Under the pieces are notes generated by a model. That model did not search any database, was not told the origin of the DNA, and worked only from the letters and a program-made list of their open reading frames with translations. From Porpolomopsis calyptriformis (lineage: Eukaryota > Basidiomycota > Agaricomycetes > Agaricales > Hygrophoraceae), in assembly GCA_951640195.1 (NCBI GenBank), contig OX621172.1:1612001-1676000 (forward strand): 64,000 nt of DNA, written 5' to 3'. A program made the translations under genes and the position numbers. Every line of letters starts with the position of its first letter. Within the stretch, counting starts at the first letter, position 1. Positions 26,201 to 37,133 of the stretch are shown in pieces.

Positions 26201-27374
26201 GGTTCATAGACGAGATTCTCTTGAGCTCTGACAAAACCGTGGCGATCATTGATGGCAGTGGCGTCTTGGCTGATCCCGTTGGTATCAACCGAGAGGAGCT
26301 CGTCCGGTTGGCAAAACTTCGTTTACCGGTCACCTATTTCAACAAGTCCAAGTTGAGCCATGACGGATACTTGGTCAAGATTGAGGAGCAGGATGTCAAG
26401 TTGCCTTGTGAGTGTCACGCGATTTTTCGAATGGGGATTCTGGACTGAACTATTTTAGCGGGAGAAGTTATTCTTGATGGAACAGATTTTCGAAATGGCG
26501 CACATTTACGATTCAAGGCGGACTTGTTCGTTCCATGCGGTGGAAGGTGAGTGACCAATTAATGGTCATTGGGGAGTTGACCTTATGGTTGATGAACCCA
26601 GGCCGGAAGCAGTCAACATTTCAAATATGGCAGCGTTGATCGACGCCGATGGCAAACCGCATTTCAAATATATCATGGAAGGTGCCAACTTGTTCTTCAC
26701 TCAGCAAGCTCGTCTCCATCTCGAGAAGCGGAGGGTGATCTTGTTCAAAGATTCTAGTGCTAATAAAGGTAAAAACTCTTCGGTTCTCGTTCTTTTTCCT
26801 TTCTTCAACTGTTTTCAGGTGGAGTTACGAGTTCGTCTCTGGAAGTTCTCGCTGGTCTCGCTCTTTCTACACAAGAATACATCGACTTGATGATATTCAA
26901 AAACGGGCAACCGTCCGCATTTTATCAAAGTTACGTCCGGGACGTGCAAGCGAAGATTATCGAGAACGCAGCTGCCGAGTTCCAATGCATATGGAAGGAG
27001 CACGCGCATCTGCAGGGGACCAAGCCGCGGACGACGATCTCTGACGAGCTCTCGATCCGGTTGAACAATCTCCAGACCGAGCTCGAGGGCTCAGACTTGT
27101 TCGATGACGAGGCCAGCCGGAGAGGTGTGATGAAGAGGGCGATACCGAAAACGCTCGTCGACCAGATCGGACTGGACACGTTGATGAAGAGGTTGCCAGA
27201 ACCATATCAGCGAGCGCTGTTTTCGAGTTGGGTGGCTTCCCATTTCGTGAGTGTCGTCGTGTTCGTGTTCGTGTTCTTGATGTTGGTTGCTAAACGAAAA
27301 TGTAGATATATAAGTACGGGGTTAACGGCTCTAGCGTTGACTTTTTCCATTTCGCTCGGGATTTGAGTAATTGA
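23275..27374 (+). CDS. GDH2: NAD-specific glutamate dehydrogenase, large fungal type
   Basis: A highly interrupted gene of ~15 introns encoding roughly 1,050 aa. It catalyses oxidative deamination of glutamate to 2-oxoglutarate and ammonium. Exon 1 starts at 23275 (MFTADSTRSN). The regulatory N-terminal half includes GFIPRELV and EKATENTLEIYQKI. The catalytic half has FRGFHIRFKDVARGGIRM, DENYGLAATQ, and EGGAKGT with the active-site Lys. The dinucleotide-binding end includes FVPCGGRPEAVN, KYIMEGANLFFTQ and DSSANKGG. The last exon after 27300 ends in ARDLSN. Several introns contain CCCT or CTCT repeats. The length fits the ~115 kDa fungal enzyme. Confidence 0.92.
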
Positions 27375-27814
27375 GCGAGTTGAATGTGGGGCTTATTGTT
27401 GCAGGGGATAGATCTGTGCGGTGGAGACGAGAAGGGGAAGGCTGCGGCAAGGGGGGGAGGCGGGGGGGGGGGAGGGGGTCAAAAACCCTAAAGGTTTTCT
27501 TTTTCTTGTCTTTTTGTTTCTCTCTGCTTAAAGGACACTGAACATGATCCCCAACCTGCTACGCCAACATCCAGCAGTGACCCGTCCTTCGCCCCCCCCA
27601 TCCTCTCTTCTTTTTCTTCCCCTCTTCGCATCCTATGATATCGCAAAAACGCAACATCATTCGTTTACTCACAATGATATCTAGGTAGTGTCTGAACCAC
27701 TTGTACTGCGTAGATCACTGGTTGGACTATGTGTGGCGCACACTTTTTTTTTTTTTTTTTCTTCTTATTTTTTTTTCCATTGCGGACAGTACTTGGCTTC
27801 TACACACACTACCT

Positions 27815-27836
27815 CGCACGCACGCACGCACGCACG
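27815..27836. repeat. CGCA tetranucleotide microsatellite
   Basis: Five and a half uninterrupted units of CGCA lie inside the low-complexity region downstream of gdh2. Confidence 0.9.
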
Positions 27837-28071
27837 TACCCCCTACACACCCCCTGCTATCGAACTCCCCCACACACACTCTCTCTTCTCGTCCGCTCTT
27901 TTTTTTGTTTTTTTCGGTTTTTTTTTGCATTGTAATTGTAATTAACACTGTTGTTGTTGTGTAATAGGGTCCTACCTACCTGCTTTCTGATTACAGATTA
28001 CCCATTACAATCTCTCCCATTTTTTGAATCGAGCGTGTTCTGAGGTTTTTAAGGTTACGCGCTGAGAAGGT

Positions 28072-28088
28072 GGGGGGGGGGGGGGGGG
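28072..28088. repeat. 17 nt G homopolymer
   Basis: An uninterrupted run of 17 G. It could form a G-quadruplex. Its exact length should be treated as uncertain because homopolymers are prone to sequencing error. Confidence 0.85.
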
Positions 28089-29067
28089 TGTTAGAAGGTT
28101 TTGGGGGGAAGTGTTTCAGAAGAAGATGAGGGGGGGAAACCGTTTATATATTACCGAATCCGCGGAAGCATTTAGTATTTAAAATAAGTAGGCGAATTGT
28201 AGGCGAATTGAATTACTTCTGTTCGCCCGCGATTTGATCCAGTGGACGAAAACGGGTACCTCGTGAGGGCGTCAGTTTACTTCTTGGGGTTTTCTTTTTA
28301 GAATTCTTTCGAATTCTTTGGTTTGTATTTTTATTTTAGTTTTTTATTTTTATAGTTTTTCCCCGCATCCGCCGGTTAGATTGTTGTTTTAGGGATATCG
28401 CACGTGTTTTTTTTTTAGTTTTGGGTATGTGGGGACGCTGATCGAGGAGGGGGGAGGGTAAGTAGTTGCTTGTCTGGCTTCCTTTACTTCCTTGCGTGTG
28501 CGACGTGCGAGCGTGTGGAGGAGGAGGAGGCCATGAATCGCACGTTTCGTTTTGCGTCTCGGGAGATTTTTTCCATTGTGATTCGACCTTTTTTCTCGGG
28601 CGTTGAGCGTTGCGACGGGCCGGTAACGGCACGGCTGTATTGCACGCACGCGCGCATGGGTATAACGGTGTATTAAAACTGTAACACGCAGCCCGGGATG
28701 AAAAAAAGGTCATTCTAGGCCACAAAGACTCTCCATAGCGCTTCTGGTTTGAGAAGAACCTGCGGGGGTGGGGAATCATGGATCATTACCATGGGGGACC
28801 GGAATGTACGTATGCCGGGTAGTTGGGGGGGAATTTCTCCTCTCCTCTCTCAGATATTATTACGTAGGAATGTACTGTGTAGTCTAGTGCGTGATTATCT
28901 GTTGCAAATGCATGGAGGATTGGGTTACCGAATTCACCGAACACTTTCAATGGGTATTCATTCGTTCCAATTTGTATGCAGCGTGTGTATGATATGATGC
29001 ATGCGTGCGTGATCGGCATACCTTTCGATCCTTCCATTTTTATTTTCTCATCCTACACTCTAACCCC

Positions 29068-31017
29068 TCACTCCACTCTCTCTATTATCCCAGTTGCCCC
29101 ATGACCACCGTCTTCTGCTCCACCCCTACGCTCGCCGCATTCCTTCCCCACCCTCTCCACTCCCCTCCTGACACCTCCCACGCCTCTCTCCTCCACCACC
29201 ACCCTCTTCCGGTACTCAATACCCCCCTCATACCCAAACCACGTGTGTCGCTCACAATGTGGCCCTCGCAGCAGCAGCACGAACAGCTGCCAGACGTACC
29301 ACCCCATCGACAGCGTCGCTCCGTTCCGCCAGCCGTACCGTATGAATACTTGAGATCCGACTGCGGTTCCTAACACCTGACCGATGAATATCTTTTTTTA
29401 TTTTTTATTTATTTGAAAAGTTGAGTCAGTCACGGTTTTTACACGAGGACCGATGGACGATCCTCGGTGGAAGGTATAGCACGTACAGATACGACAAACA
29501 CCGCATTAAGTCGAGATGCTGCAGCTTTTGAAATCCTGGACACAAACGGATCAATTTTTACGTATTCCTCCCCCGGGCCTATGAGGAGCGACGTACCCAA
29601 GAACATTGGTCGATAGAGAGACCTGCAGCATCTGCGTGAACAGGTCCACGCCCATGCACGCGAGAATCGGAGCGGCGACTTCGACGCCCCCCGCGCCGAT
29701 TTGGATGCTCTGAAAGCAGATCAAGAGGAGGATCGCCGCGAGCGATGCGTACCATGGCACGAGCCGGTCGATGAAGCGCCCGAACAGGGGGAGTAAAGCG
29801 ACGCTGACTATCCCGATCAAACCGAACAAGCCGATCGCAAGGCTGAGAGAGAGAGAGAGAGAGGAGAGAGGTTGCAAAAGAAGTGGAGAGAAAGAGGTTG
29901 AGTAACGAAAAGAAACAAGGCAAGGTAAAAGGAAAAAAAAAAAAAAAAAAAAAAGTTCTCGCACGTCGAATAGTGATACGGCGGGCCTCCGAGCAGGAAG
30001 GTGAGCGTGACCCAAAAGTTGCTGAGACAGGCGCTGAAGCCCAGGACGATTAGGCAGGCCTGCACCAAGATCGGCTCGGTGACCGCGTATTTTGCCGTCG
30101 TGTACAAGATATTGAAGTAGGTCAGATCTCTGTTCTTCGCGGGGTAGTCTGGAATGAGCAGATAACTTCCGACGAGGACGAAAAGTTGGACGCCGATGGC
30201 CATGTAGTACACCACGCGCCAGGTTGTCAGCTCGCCAATCACGCCGGCTAGGACTCTTGCTATCAGAAGACCGAAGAGAAGACCAGAGAAGACGATGGAG
30301 ATTGCTGATGCACGACGTTCGGGCGGGGCTAGATCTACAGCTAGAGGTATGAGAATCTGAGGGGTGACGTTGAAGACGCCCACAAAAAATGTCATGGCCT
30401 GGAAGACGGCTATATTATTTGTGACGGCCAGGCCGATATGGAAGGCAGAGGAGAGAGTGATGACGGAGAGCACTAATTGGCGTCTGCGAAGGAGATCGCC
30501 CAGAGGGGAAACCAGGAGCAACCCGGTAGCGTATCTGCGCGGAGAAAGAGTGAGAGTCTGGGTAGCGCGTTCAACGTGGATGCGTGTACCCTGCTTGCAC
30601 GAGAGCTGGGATCCTAGAAGGAGGAAAGTTGACCGCTTGCCGAAATATCAGCGCTGCTGTGTACGCACCTCGACACTTCATCGTAAGAGACGTTAAATGA
30701 TTCGGAAAGCTGTACTGCAAAGGTCGCTCAGTCTGTCGTCTCCGCATTCGAAACATCAAGCGGAGCGTACTCAACAACGGTTGGCAGTAATACAAGTTTG
30801 CGGCAACTGCACAAGGTCAACACGCGGGTCTGGGCGATGATATTCATCGGAACAGACCAAAGGTGCTCGCGATCCCAAATGATACTTGCAAACGGATCCC
30901 AACCTGAAACGGCTTTTCTGGATTGTACCGCAGCCTGTGAGGTATCGGAGTGAAGCCAAAATCCTTCGGGTGACATTCTTCGACTGGATCAATGGATGCT
31001 GCTGTTTCTGAGGACAT
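29068..31017 (-). CDS. major facilitator superfamily transporter
   Basis: A polytopic membrane transporter of about 500 aa. The start at 31017 (MSSETAASIDP) follows from splicing: exon 1 ends in an FGIASTF segment. The next exons read AANLYYCQPLL, QLSESFNVSYDEVSRI, and YATGLLLVSPLGDLLRRRQ, the MFS loop 2-3 motif. Later exons give hydrophobic segments such as IFSGLLFGLLIARVLAGVIGE and LAIGLFGLIGIV. The last exon (to 29068) starts IFIGQVLGTAVGSQ and ends in a charged tail. One intron contains a 22-nt A-run near 29934-29955 and a GA repeat. The substrate is unknown; the family includes drug and sugar exporters. Confidence 0.85.
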
Positions 31018-31351
31018 GGAGAGCGCTGGATCAAGTACTGTACAGGAAATGCCATCGACCTCAGCTTGACGGGTTTATAAGCCTGAGGGGATCCGGGTAA
31101 ACCAATTTATGGACTTTTTGTCGTTATGGCATTCATTATTCCTGATTGCATTCAAGTCCGTCTGTGAACATTTCTTCCGCACCCTGATTTCCGTCAGTGG
31201 AAGCTTCCCCTCTCTCCCCCCAACCTTCCATCTGTCTTCGAATCAGATAAGGAAATTGGGTTGCCAGAGAAATGAAGGGCCGGGTGCGAAGCAGACGAGA
31301 TAAAATCTCGGACGTCATCGCATCCATGCATCTCCCTCGCCGAGCGTCCCG
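31018..31351. other. intergenic gap between MFS and Rpc17 genes
   Basis: The promoter side of the MFS gene and the 3' side of the Rpc17 gene. No coding pattern or RNA gene is seen. Confidence 0.35.
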
Positions 31352-32164
31352 TCAGTCGTCATTCATTTCCAGATCACCGTCGAGGCCGACCCCCTCGTCA
31401 GTGTCATCAAACTCAACCTCGTCGGCGGCGGCATCGACGTCCAAAAACGCACTCCATGCCTCAGCCCCGTCAGCGTATGCCGTTTGAGTATCTACCCGCT
31501 CAATTTCTGCCTCACGGTGCCGCGCGAGGGTAGCGGGATTGGCCGGTTGGACGGACGCGCGGACGTGGGCGAGGATTTCGCCCATCCGATCGCCCAGGCG
31601 GTCTTCTAGTTCTTCGACGATCTGTGTGTGCGGAGACATGGAATATTCACGGAGAAAAGAACTAGGGTCTGCGCACGCACCACGTAGAGTTCTACGGGTT
31701 CTGTAGGAGCCAAATTGACAACTTGCAGTTTCTCGGCTTTGGTGAGATCGAATGGTGAGAGATCTTTGACTAGCTTGGTGATACCGGGCGCGGTTTGAGA
31801 AGACGTGGGTTGGTACTCGGCAGACAAGTATCGGATCGTCTGGTGGCATTCAGAGTCGGTCCCTATGAGCAATTGACTCCACCCACCTCGACTTCAATTG
31901 TCCTCAAATTCTCGCAGACTTCTTCCATTACAGTCGGATTCCCACCGCTGCTACCCACGACAACGGGGTGGCCGGTCCCGGATCCGTCTTCTTCTTTTTT
32001 GATACGGAGAGCTGTCTTGGCGCGTTCAAGGTGCTCACGTTCAAGATCGTGTAGGAGCGCGAGAACTTCGAAATTGGAGAGAAGGGCAGATCTTGGGTTG
32101 ATAACCTGTCGCAGCGTTGGTGGAATGAGCATCTAAGAGTCAGTCGAAATGAACAGACCTCCAT
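31352..32164 (-). CDS. RPC17: RNA polymerase III subunit Rpc17/RPC9 (Rpb4-like)
   Basis: A subunit of the Pol III stalk (the Rpc17/Rpc25 pair), needed for initiation through TFIIIB contact. Exon 1 is only 6 nt (ATG GAG, 32164-32159). Intron 32158-32106 then joins it to VINPRSALLSNFEVLALL, matching the conserved start of the family. The apparent start at 32132 lies inside this intron. Further exons give TIRYLSAEYQ, DLTKAEKLQVVNLAPTEPVE (HRDC-like fold) and IVEELEDRLGDRMGEIL. The C-terminal ~50 residues are acidic and end EMNDD. About 190-220 aa in all. Confidence 0.88.
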
Positions 32165-32480
32165 GGCAAGAACTGGCAGTTGCTGTTTGGCTATAGCATC
32201 TGATCCAAACAAACACTCATATGAGCGTTCACTATTCCCCTCTTCCATTGGTCGGAAATCATGCAAGTTATGGCATCATCCCCGCTGGTATTCTTTCCGT
32301 CGACTTTCGATTTCACCACGAGAGTTCTACGCGTCTTTTTCAGCGATGCCAATCAATTTTCGGATCTTACCGTCCGGAAGCGCTTTGCATATTCGCACTG
32401 CCATTCTTCCCTCAGGTGCGCGCCATCCCCACTCATCGTCTCTCAGAGCCTTTTTGCTGTTGATGTAGATTACTGACCGC

Positions 32481-32708
32481 TCACCCACCAGACACAGCCG
32501 CGAAAGAACCAACCGCAACCTCCCCTGTCTCGACATCCCACACACGGAACGTTTTGTCGCCGGATCCTGAGACGACTTAGCTCCAATCTGGTGAATGCGC
32601 AACTGATAGCATGGGCTCTGTGTGGCCAACGACGAGACGAGCTATGGTCTAGCCCGTCTTGACACCCTCCACACAGACAGCCTTGTCATCAGAACCAGAA
32701 ACAAACCC
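32481..32708 (-). pseudogene. WD40-repeat relic (minus strand)
   Basis: On the minus strand two adjacent frames read like WD40 repeats: FVSGSDDKAVCVEGVKTG and, further on, VVSGSGDKTFRVWDVETGEV. They are joined by VGHTEPMLSVAHSPD. Each is broken by an in-frame stop (TAG at 32651-32649 and TAA at 32579-32577). It resembles the repeat block of mushroom NACHT/WD40 proteins but no NACHT domain is present. I read it as a decayed fragment. Confidence 0.6.
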
Positions 32709-32715
32709 TATTCAA

Positions 32716-32844
32716 CTCATCTCAGGCTCTGGCCACAAAACTATCCTTGTTCGGGGTATCTTGACAGATTGGACTGCAGCCAATTCCTTCGCTGGTTACA
32801 TGGATGCCGTCTTCGCATATTCGCTGGGTCGTAGATTTTGCCAG
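32716..32844 (+). pseudogene. WD40-repeat relic (plus strand, opposed to its neighbour)
   Basis: The frame LISGSGHKTILVRGILTD followed by SFAGYMDAVFAYSLGRRFC has the spacing of WD40 blades (GSGDKTI..VWD, GH.D.V..V..S.DGRR) with the key GH, WD and SPD residues altered. It points away from the minus-strand relic, with about 7 bp between them. The surrounding 32165-32480 and 32845-33052 hold nothing else I recognise. Confidence 0.5.
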
Positions 32845-33052
32845 GTAAGTCTTGATATGTTCAAGCCTCTGTAGCTTATGGAAAGGTGTGCAAATGCCCG
32901 TCTGCCTCTAAACAAGTTTTACTATACGTCTATCTAAATAAGAGTGTATGTATGCTTCAACACCTACCAGAGAATCAATTGTATCGATACAAGACTGGTT
33001 GTGTTTGACAATTGGATATATTCAAGGGGATGAGTTGTGAGTAGACAAGTGC

Positions 33053-34990
33053 CTAATCATCCACCAGAACCACCGAATCCAACACAGCGAACCCTGTCGC
33101 CACCCCACCTTCATTGACACCCTTGTTCTTCGTCCTAACTAACCAACCAGCTTCCTTCTCTTTCATCCCCTTCGTTCGGTGGAACAAGTTCCAGCCAAAT
33201 ATTCCTAGTTCGCTCACCGTCTCCGTCTTTGTGGCCTTCCGGCTCTCTTCGTTGGATCGCAAGAGTAGGTTCGCCATGCCGCTTGGGGGGGTGATGAGCT
33301 CTTGCGCGATCCAAGCCGAACGCTTTTCCGAAGGAAGACTATCGAGGAAGGCCGGGACTGCCTCCTTGAAAATGTTATGCCCCCCACCCTCGCGAAAGGG
33401 TTTGAGAACGATAGAGTGTGCGAGTTCGCGAGCTCTGCGTATGCCAAACTTCTCCGTCGCTGGAGTGGCTTGTCCTGCATCACCACCAGGATCACTCGGC
33501 GATGGTTCGTCTTGATCCAATGCCCACATCCCCATCCAACTCGCTCTAAGTTCATCGAGGTCCTCTTTTTGGAATATGTCATCTTCCCCCCACTTTTCTA
33601 CGTCGCATAGAAGAGATTCCAAACGTCTAGGCTGGGTGAACAACGCCTGTTGCACCTTCTTGCTACCAGCAAGGTGAAGCGGAATGGAAGGACACTTGAT
33701 TGCAAGAGAGCGTTCTAGTAAAAAGCGGATCTCATAATGCGATGGATTTGCGTAATCGTCGGCACTGTAGCCAGCCCTAAAATAGACCGTCGATATCTCG
33801 AGTGAATTAATGGGCGAATGGCTGTCATCAGATGATATGTATAGTCTTTGAGTGGGATTGTCCAGTCTTATGTTGTCGGCAAGTTGATCAAAGGTTTGTC
33901 TGACTACACCGATAGAGTGTCTATCAAACGACATTGAAAAAACCGACCATAGATCAAAGAGCGTGACACATACTTTTCAAACAACTCGTATTCGAGTAGG
34001 CGTTGATCGAAAATATTACGCTCGTTTGCAAGGACAACAAAAAGAATTTTTGTCCTTTCAGGGAACATCAGAACCGAGAACTCGCGGCGGACTATTAAAT
34101 TACCCAGGGACATTGTATAACTTGTGTGCGGCCGCTAACCCTTCCACTATATTGGCAATGGTGTTGTTGACGGGGAAATTCTCCGCCGTAAGGACAGGGG
34201 ACCGATTGAAATAGTGACCGGAGGCATGGAGATATCTGGGCAAATTTTTTCAGGACATAGACACCATCTTGACAACCAAGGCACACCCACCGATGCATGG
34301 CTGCAGTTCGTTCAGAGAGAGCGCCGAAAGACGCCGACATGGTATTGAACTCAACTTGCTTCAACAAGATGGGTTTGTCTGCACTGTTCGCCGGTTCGTG
34401 CAAGAGATAATCTGATCGGAATATTCCCAAAGTATAAGGCTGCGGTAGCGATCGTCAACTGTTCGTCTCTGCCTGATAAATAAAGAAAGATAAAGCAGAA
34501 TACATCCGGCCGTCTTTGAAAGAGGTCTCATCGCTACCGAGGTTACCGTAACATCTTAACCCGAAGATATGATGCCATCTGGACGCGTGATTGTTTCTCG
34601 GAAAGTCTAACTCACTTGAACAATGTCTTCGCGAGCCAAGGCCTTCCAATGTTTCCACAATTGAAAGACAAAGTCATCGGGGTCGTGTAGCCCTCCCACG
34701 ATTTCGTCTATAAAATCTTCGTCCATTGCGATGCGGGCATAGAGAACATTATAAATCTTCTGCAATTTCCGAGCATGATCGAACAATCTGCGAGGAAAGG
34801 GAGTCGGGAAAAGTGTCATGGGCGCGTGGATCGCTGACGCAGGCGTGTTACTGCAGTCAGCTGTAGGGTTCGTAGGGAGATACTGCAACCCATGAGTGAC
34901 GGCATATGAAGCGGCCTGTGAAGTGAGCTCCTTTAGCTCGTGGTTGGAGACCTGAGGAGGCCAATGGGACAATAAAGAGGTGTAGGCCAT
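33053..34990 (-). CDS. GSH2: glutathione synthetase
   Basis: An ATP-grasp enzyme joining gamma-glutamylcysteine and glycine, in the cytosol. It starts at 34990 (MAYTSLLSHWPPQ) and is read from about five exons, roughly 500 aa. The segments in order are DFVFQLWKHWKALAREDI, a YLLHEP segment followed by LLKQVEFNTMSASFG, YFRAGYSADDY, and IKCPSIPLHLAGSKKVQQ. Last come the ATP/glycine-rich loop VLKPFREGGGHN and the PPSGMANLLLR region. All match the eukaryotic family. It ends in VATGFAVLDSVVLVDD, close to the known C-terminal alanine-rich loop. Its start codon is only ~54 bp from that of the divergent F-box-like gene. Confidence 0.93.
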
Positions 34991-35044
34991 CTTGAGGGGT
35001 TGGCCGTTACAAATGACCACTTTGGCTTCAACCAATCTTGGAAT

Positions 35045-36644
35045 ATGCGCCTACCGCGGCGAAATGTCCAAATTCCTCAAGCTACTCCGCGCGATGCAAG
35101 CCGCTCAGGGACACCACCCTTGGTTTGCACCATGCGATGGTCTAGTATGTGACCGCCCAGCTTTTCTGCAGCTCACATTGTTTGATGACCACCGGAAGTT
35201 CCAAGGAGGCGTCTCGGCGATCGTTTCCTTACCACTATACCTGAAGACATTTACAGGCTCATATTCGATTATATCCAACCTTCTGAGGATGTGGCAGAGT
35301 ACAAGGAACATCTCTCCAATCTGACTCTTGTCTGCCGATTTTTCCTCATCTCATTCGTCCCCCTACTCTTCAGATCCGTGAACTTTGGGGGAACAAAGGG
35401 GGTGGAGTTCTACACAGGAATTGTTGGAAATCGTGAACCTGCACGTTCGCTCGGAGTCTTCGTCAAGCACTGTTCATTTGCAGGCCAAGCCCTGCTTGCT
35501 CCTCGTCACCCCTCCGAAGGGCTCAGACTGCTACGCGGGATCGAATCTTTGTCTCTGACAAGATTCCCCCTGAATTCCAACTTATTCGACGCTATTAGCG
35601 GATTGAGCAGCCTGAAATCCTTATCTATCACTGATTTCACAATCGACCCAAACCTTTCTTTTCCTCCGGATTTTTATCTCAAACTGACGAGTTTCACGTT
35701 ATTGGATTATTTCTCTCGATCAAGCAATCATGTCGCGGAATCACTGCTGGCATTTATCGGGCTTGCTACTTTGCGTGTGCTAGAGACAGATGACCCAGGG
35801 CTTCTTTGCGTTCTTGCAAACCAGTCACAAGATCTTCGTATTGAGGAACTGAACGTCCGCTATCATGAATTGCCGGATTTACAGACATTGTACAAGGCCT
35901 TTTCTCGAATGCCCAACCTCACATCGCTTTCACTCTCTGTTGTTTTTCCCAGCCTCAATCCGTCTTGGCCATTGCCGCCGTTGTCACTGCCCAACTTAAA
36001 AGCCCTTAGCTGTCCAACTTTCCTAGCTTCTCAACTCATTCCCGGTCGCCCCCTCAAATATGTACACCTCACTTCCGATTTATCCTTTCGATCCCGCGGG
36101 TTTTCCATAACGGAAAGTCGACGCTTATTCACCGTGCTGAGGCAATCGATCGCTCCAATCGAATCGTTAAACGTCCCCATCGACATCTACTCTGCATCCT
36201 CGTTTGGCGAAGCGCTCCCTCACTTGAAGACGCTATGCCTGAGATACCCACCTCCACCCATGGGGAGTTCGTCTATAGACCATGTGCGTAACTTGTGCCG
36301 TTTTTATGCAACCTATACTCAACATCGGCCTCGCCAATGCGTAGTTTACGGAAAACGTCACTACGTTGTGCCAACATGGCTTGACTCTGCCACCAATCAC
36401 CAACCTCCATTTGGATTTTGCCGTCTCACCTCCAAATTCAAAATGGCTCTTGAATTTTACCCTGCAGAACCAGATGGTCAGCTTCTTGCACCAAGTCATA
36501 TGTCCAACTCTCCAGCGGATCTCGTTCATAAACGGGTTGGAGTGGGTACTACAGAAGATACATGGCCCTATCTGGCAGCCTTATGTATCGAGGAGTTTAT
36601 GCCGGGAATTGGAACGGCTGTTGGTCCAACTTCCCTATCTTTGA
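35045..36644 (+). CDS. F-box-like/LRR-like protein, tandem copy A
   Basis: The exons 35045-35144, 35199-36283 and 36345-36644 total 1,485 nt (494 aa) with no stop. The gene model was set by comparison with copy B, whose introns lie at the same places. After ~35 residues comes an F-box-like helix region (TTIPEDIYRLIFDYIQP). Repeating Leu-rich strands follow (LSSLKSLSITDF, LRIEELNVRY, MPNLTSLSLSV). The C-terminal exon has FINGLEWVLQKIHG. Mushroom genomes carry many such F-box proteins, which are thought to recruit substrates to SCF ubiquitin ligases; this is inferred. Copy A ends 44 residues earlier than B because of stop codons. Confidence 0.75.
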
Positions 36645-37133
36645 TTTGACCTGAGTGATTTCTAATTGACTCTTTTCGGCTCCTCACAGCGATCCCATGT
36701 CGGCAGTGGTTTTGGATGACTATTCGCAGGATCAACCCTGAATTAGTCTCTGGTGCATGACATGTCGCCAATACTACCTTCCCTACATTTTCTTCCAACC
36801 GGAACCGAGTCAATCCAGTATACTCGCAACTATTCTTTGTCTGCGAACCCTTCCGTTAACTCTCCCCATTTCCCCCGTAGATATCAGATGGGACTACCTG
36901 ATCCTGTCTTGTGAGACAGGAAGAAATTACAAGAAATCTTGTACAGTATTCGATTTAAATAAGTGTTGGCCCTCTGTGATACCTTTTGGTGATGAACGGT
37001 CACGAACAGTCACATCAAGCCCCTATTAATCCTGGATAGCATTAGAACGTTCGGTTCCTGTTGTGACGCAAGCTGAGGAACACCGCAGCTGAGCTCAGCC
37101 ACACTTTCATCAGACACCATTATCGGAGGGACT
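36645..37133. other. spacer between the tandem paralogs
   Basis: The first ~40 bp look like decayed 3' coding sequence homologous to the end of copy B. The remainder is the promoter region of copy B and has no clear ORF. Confidence 0.4.

Larger units (their letters stand above)
27375..29067. other. 1.7 kb gene-free low-complexity region
   Basis: Between convergent gdh2 and the MFS gene lie G-runs (27445-27478 and 28072-28088), a T-rich block (27744-27780), a CGCA microsatellite and further AT-rich runs. Open frames here, including 147 codons at 28336-28779 on the minus strand, are low-complexity with no recognisable domain. No tRNA or other RNA gene is seen. Confidence 0.6.

Noticed and set aside
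28336..28779. 147-codon minus-strand ORF in the low-complexity gap
   Set aside because: Basic, Pro/Lys-rich low complexity derived from repeats; no domain or supporting signals.
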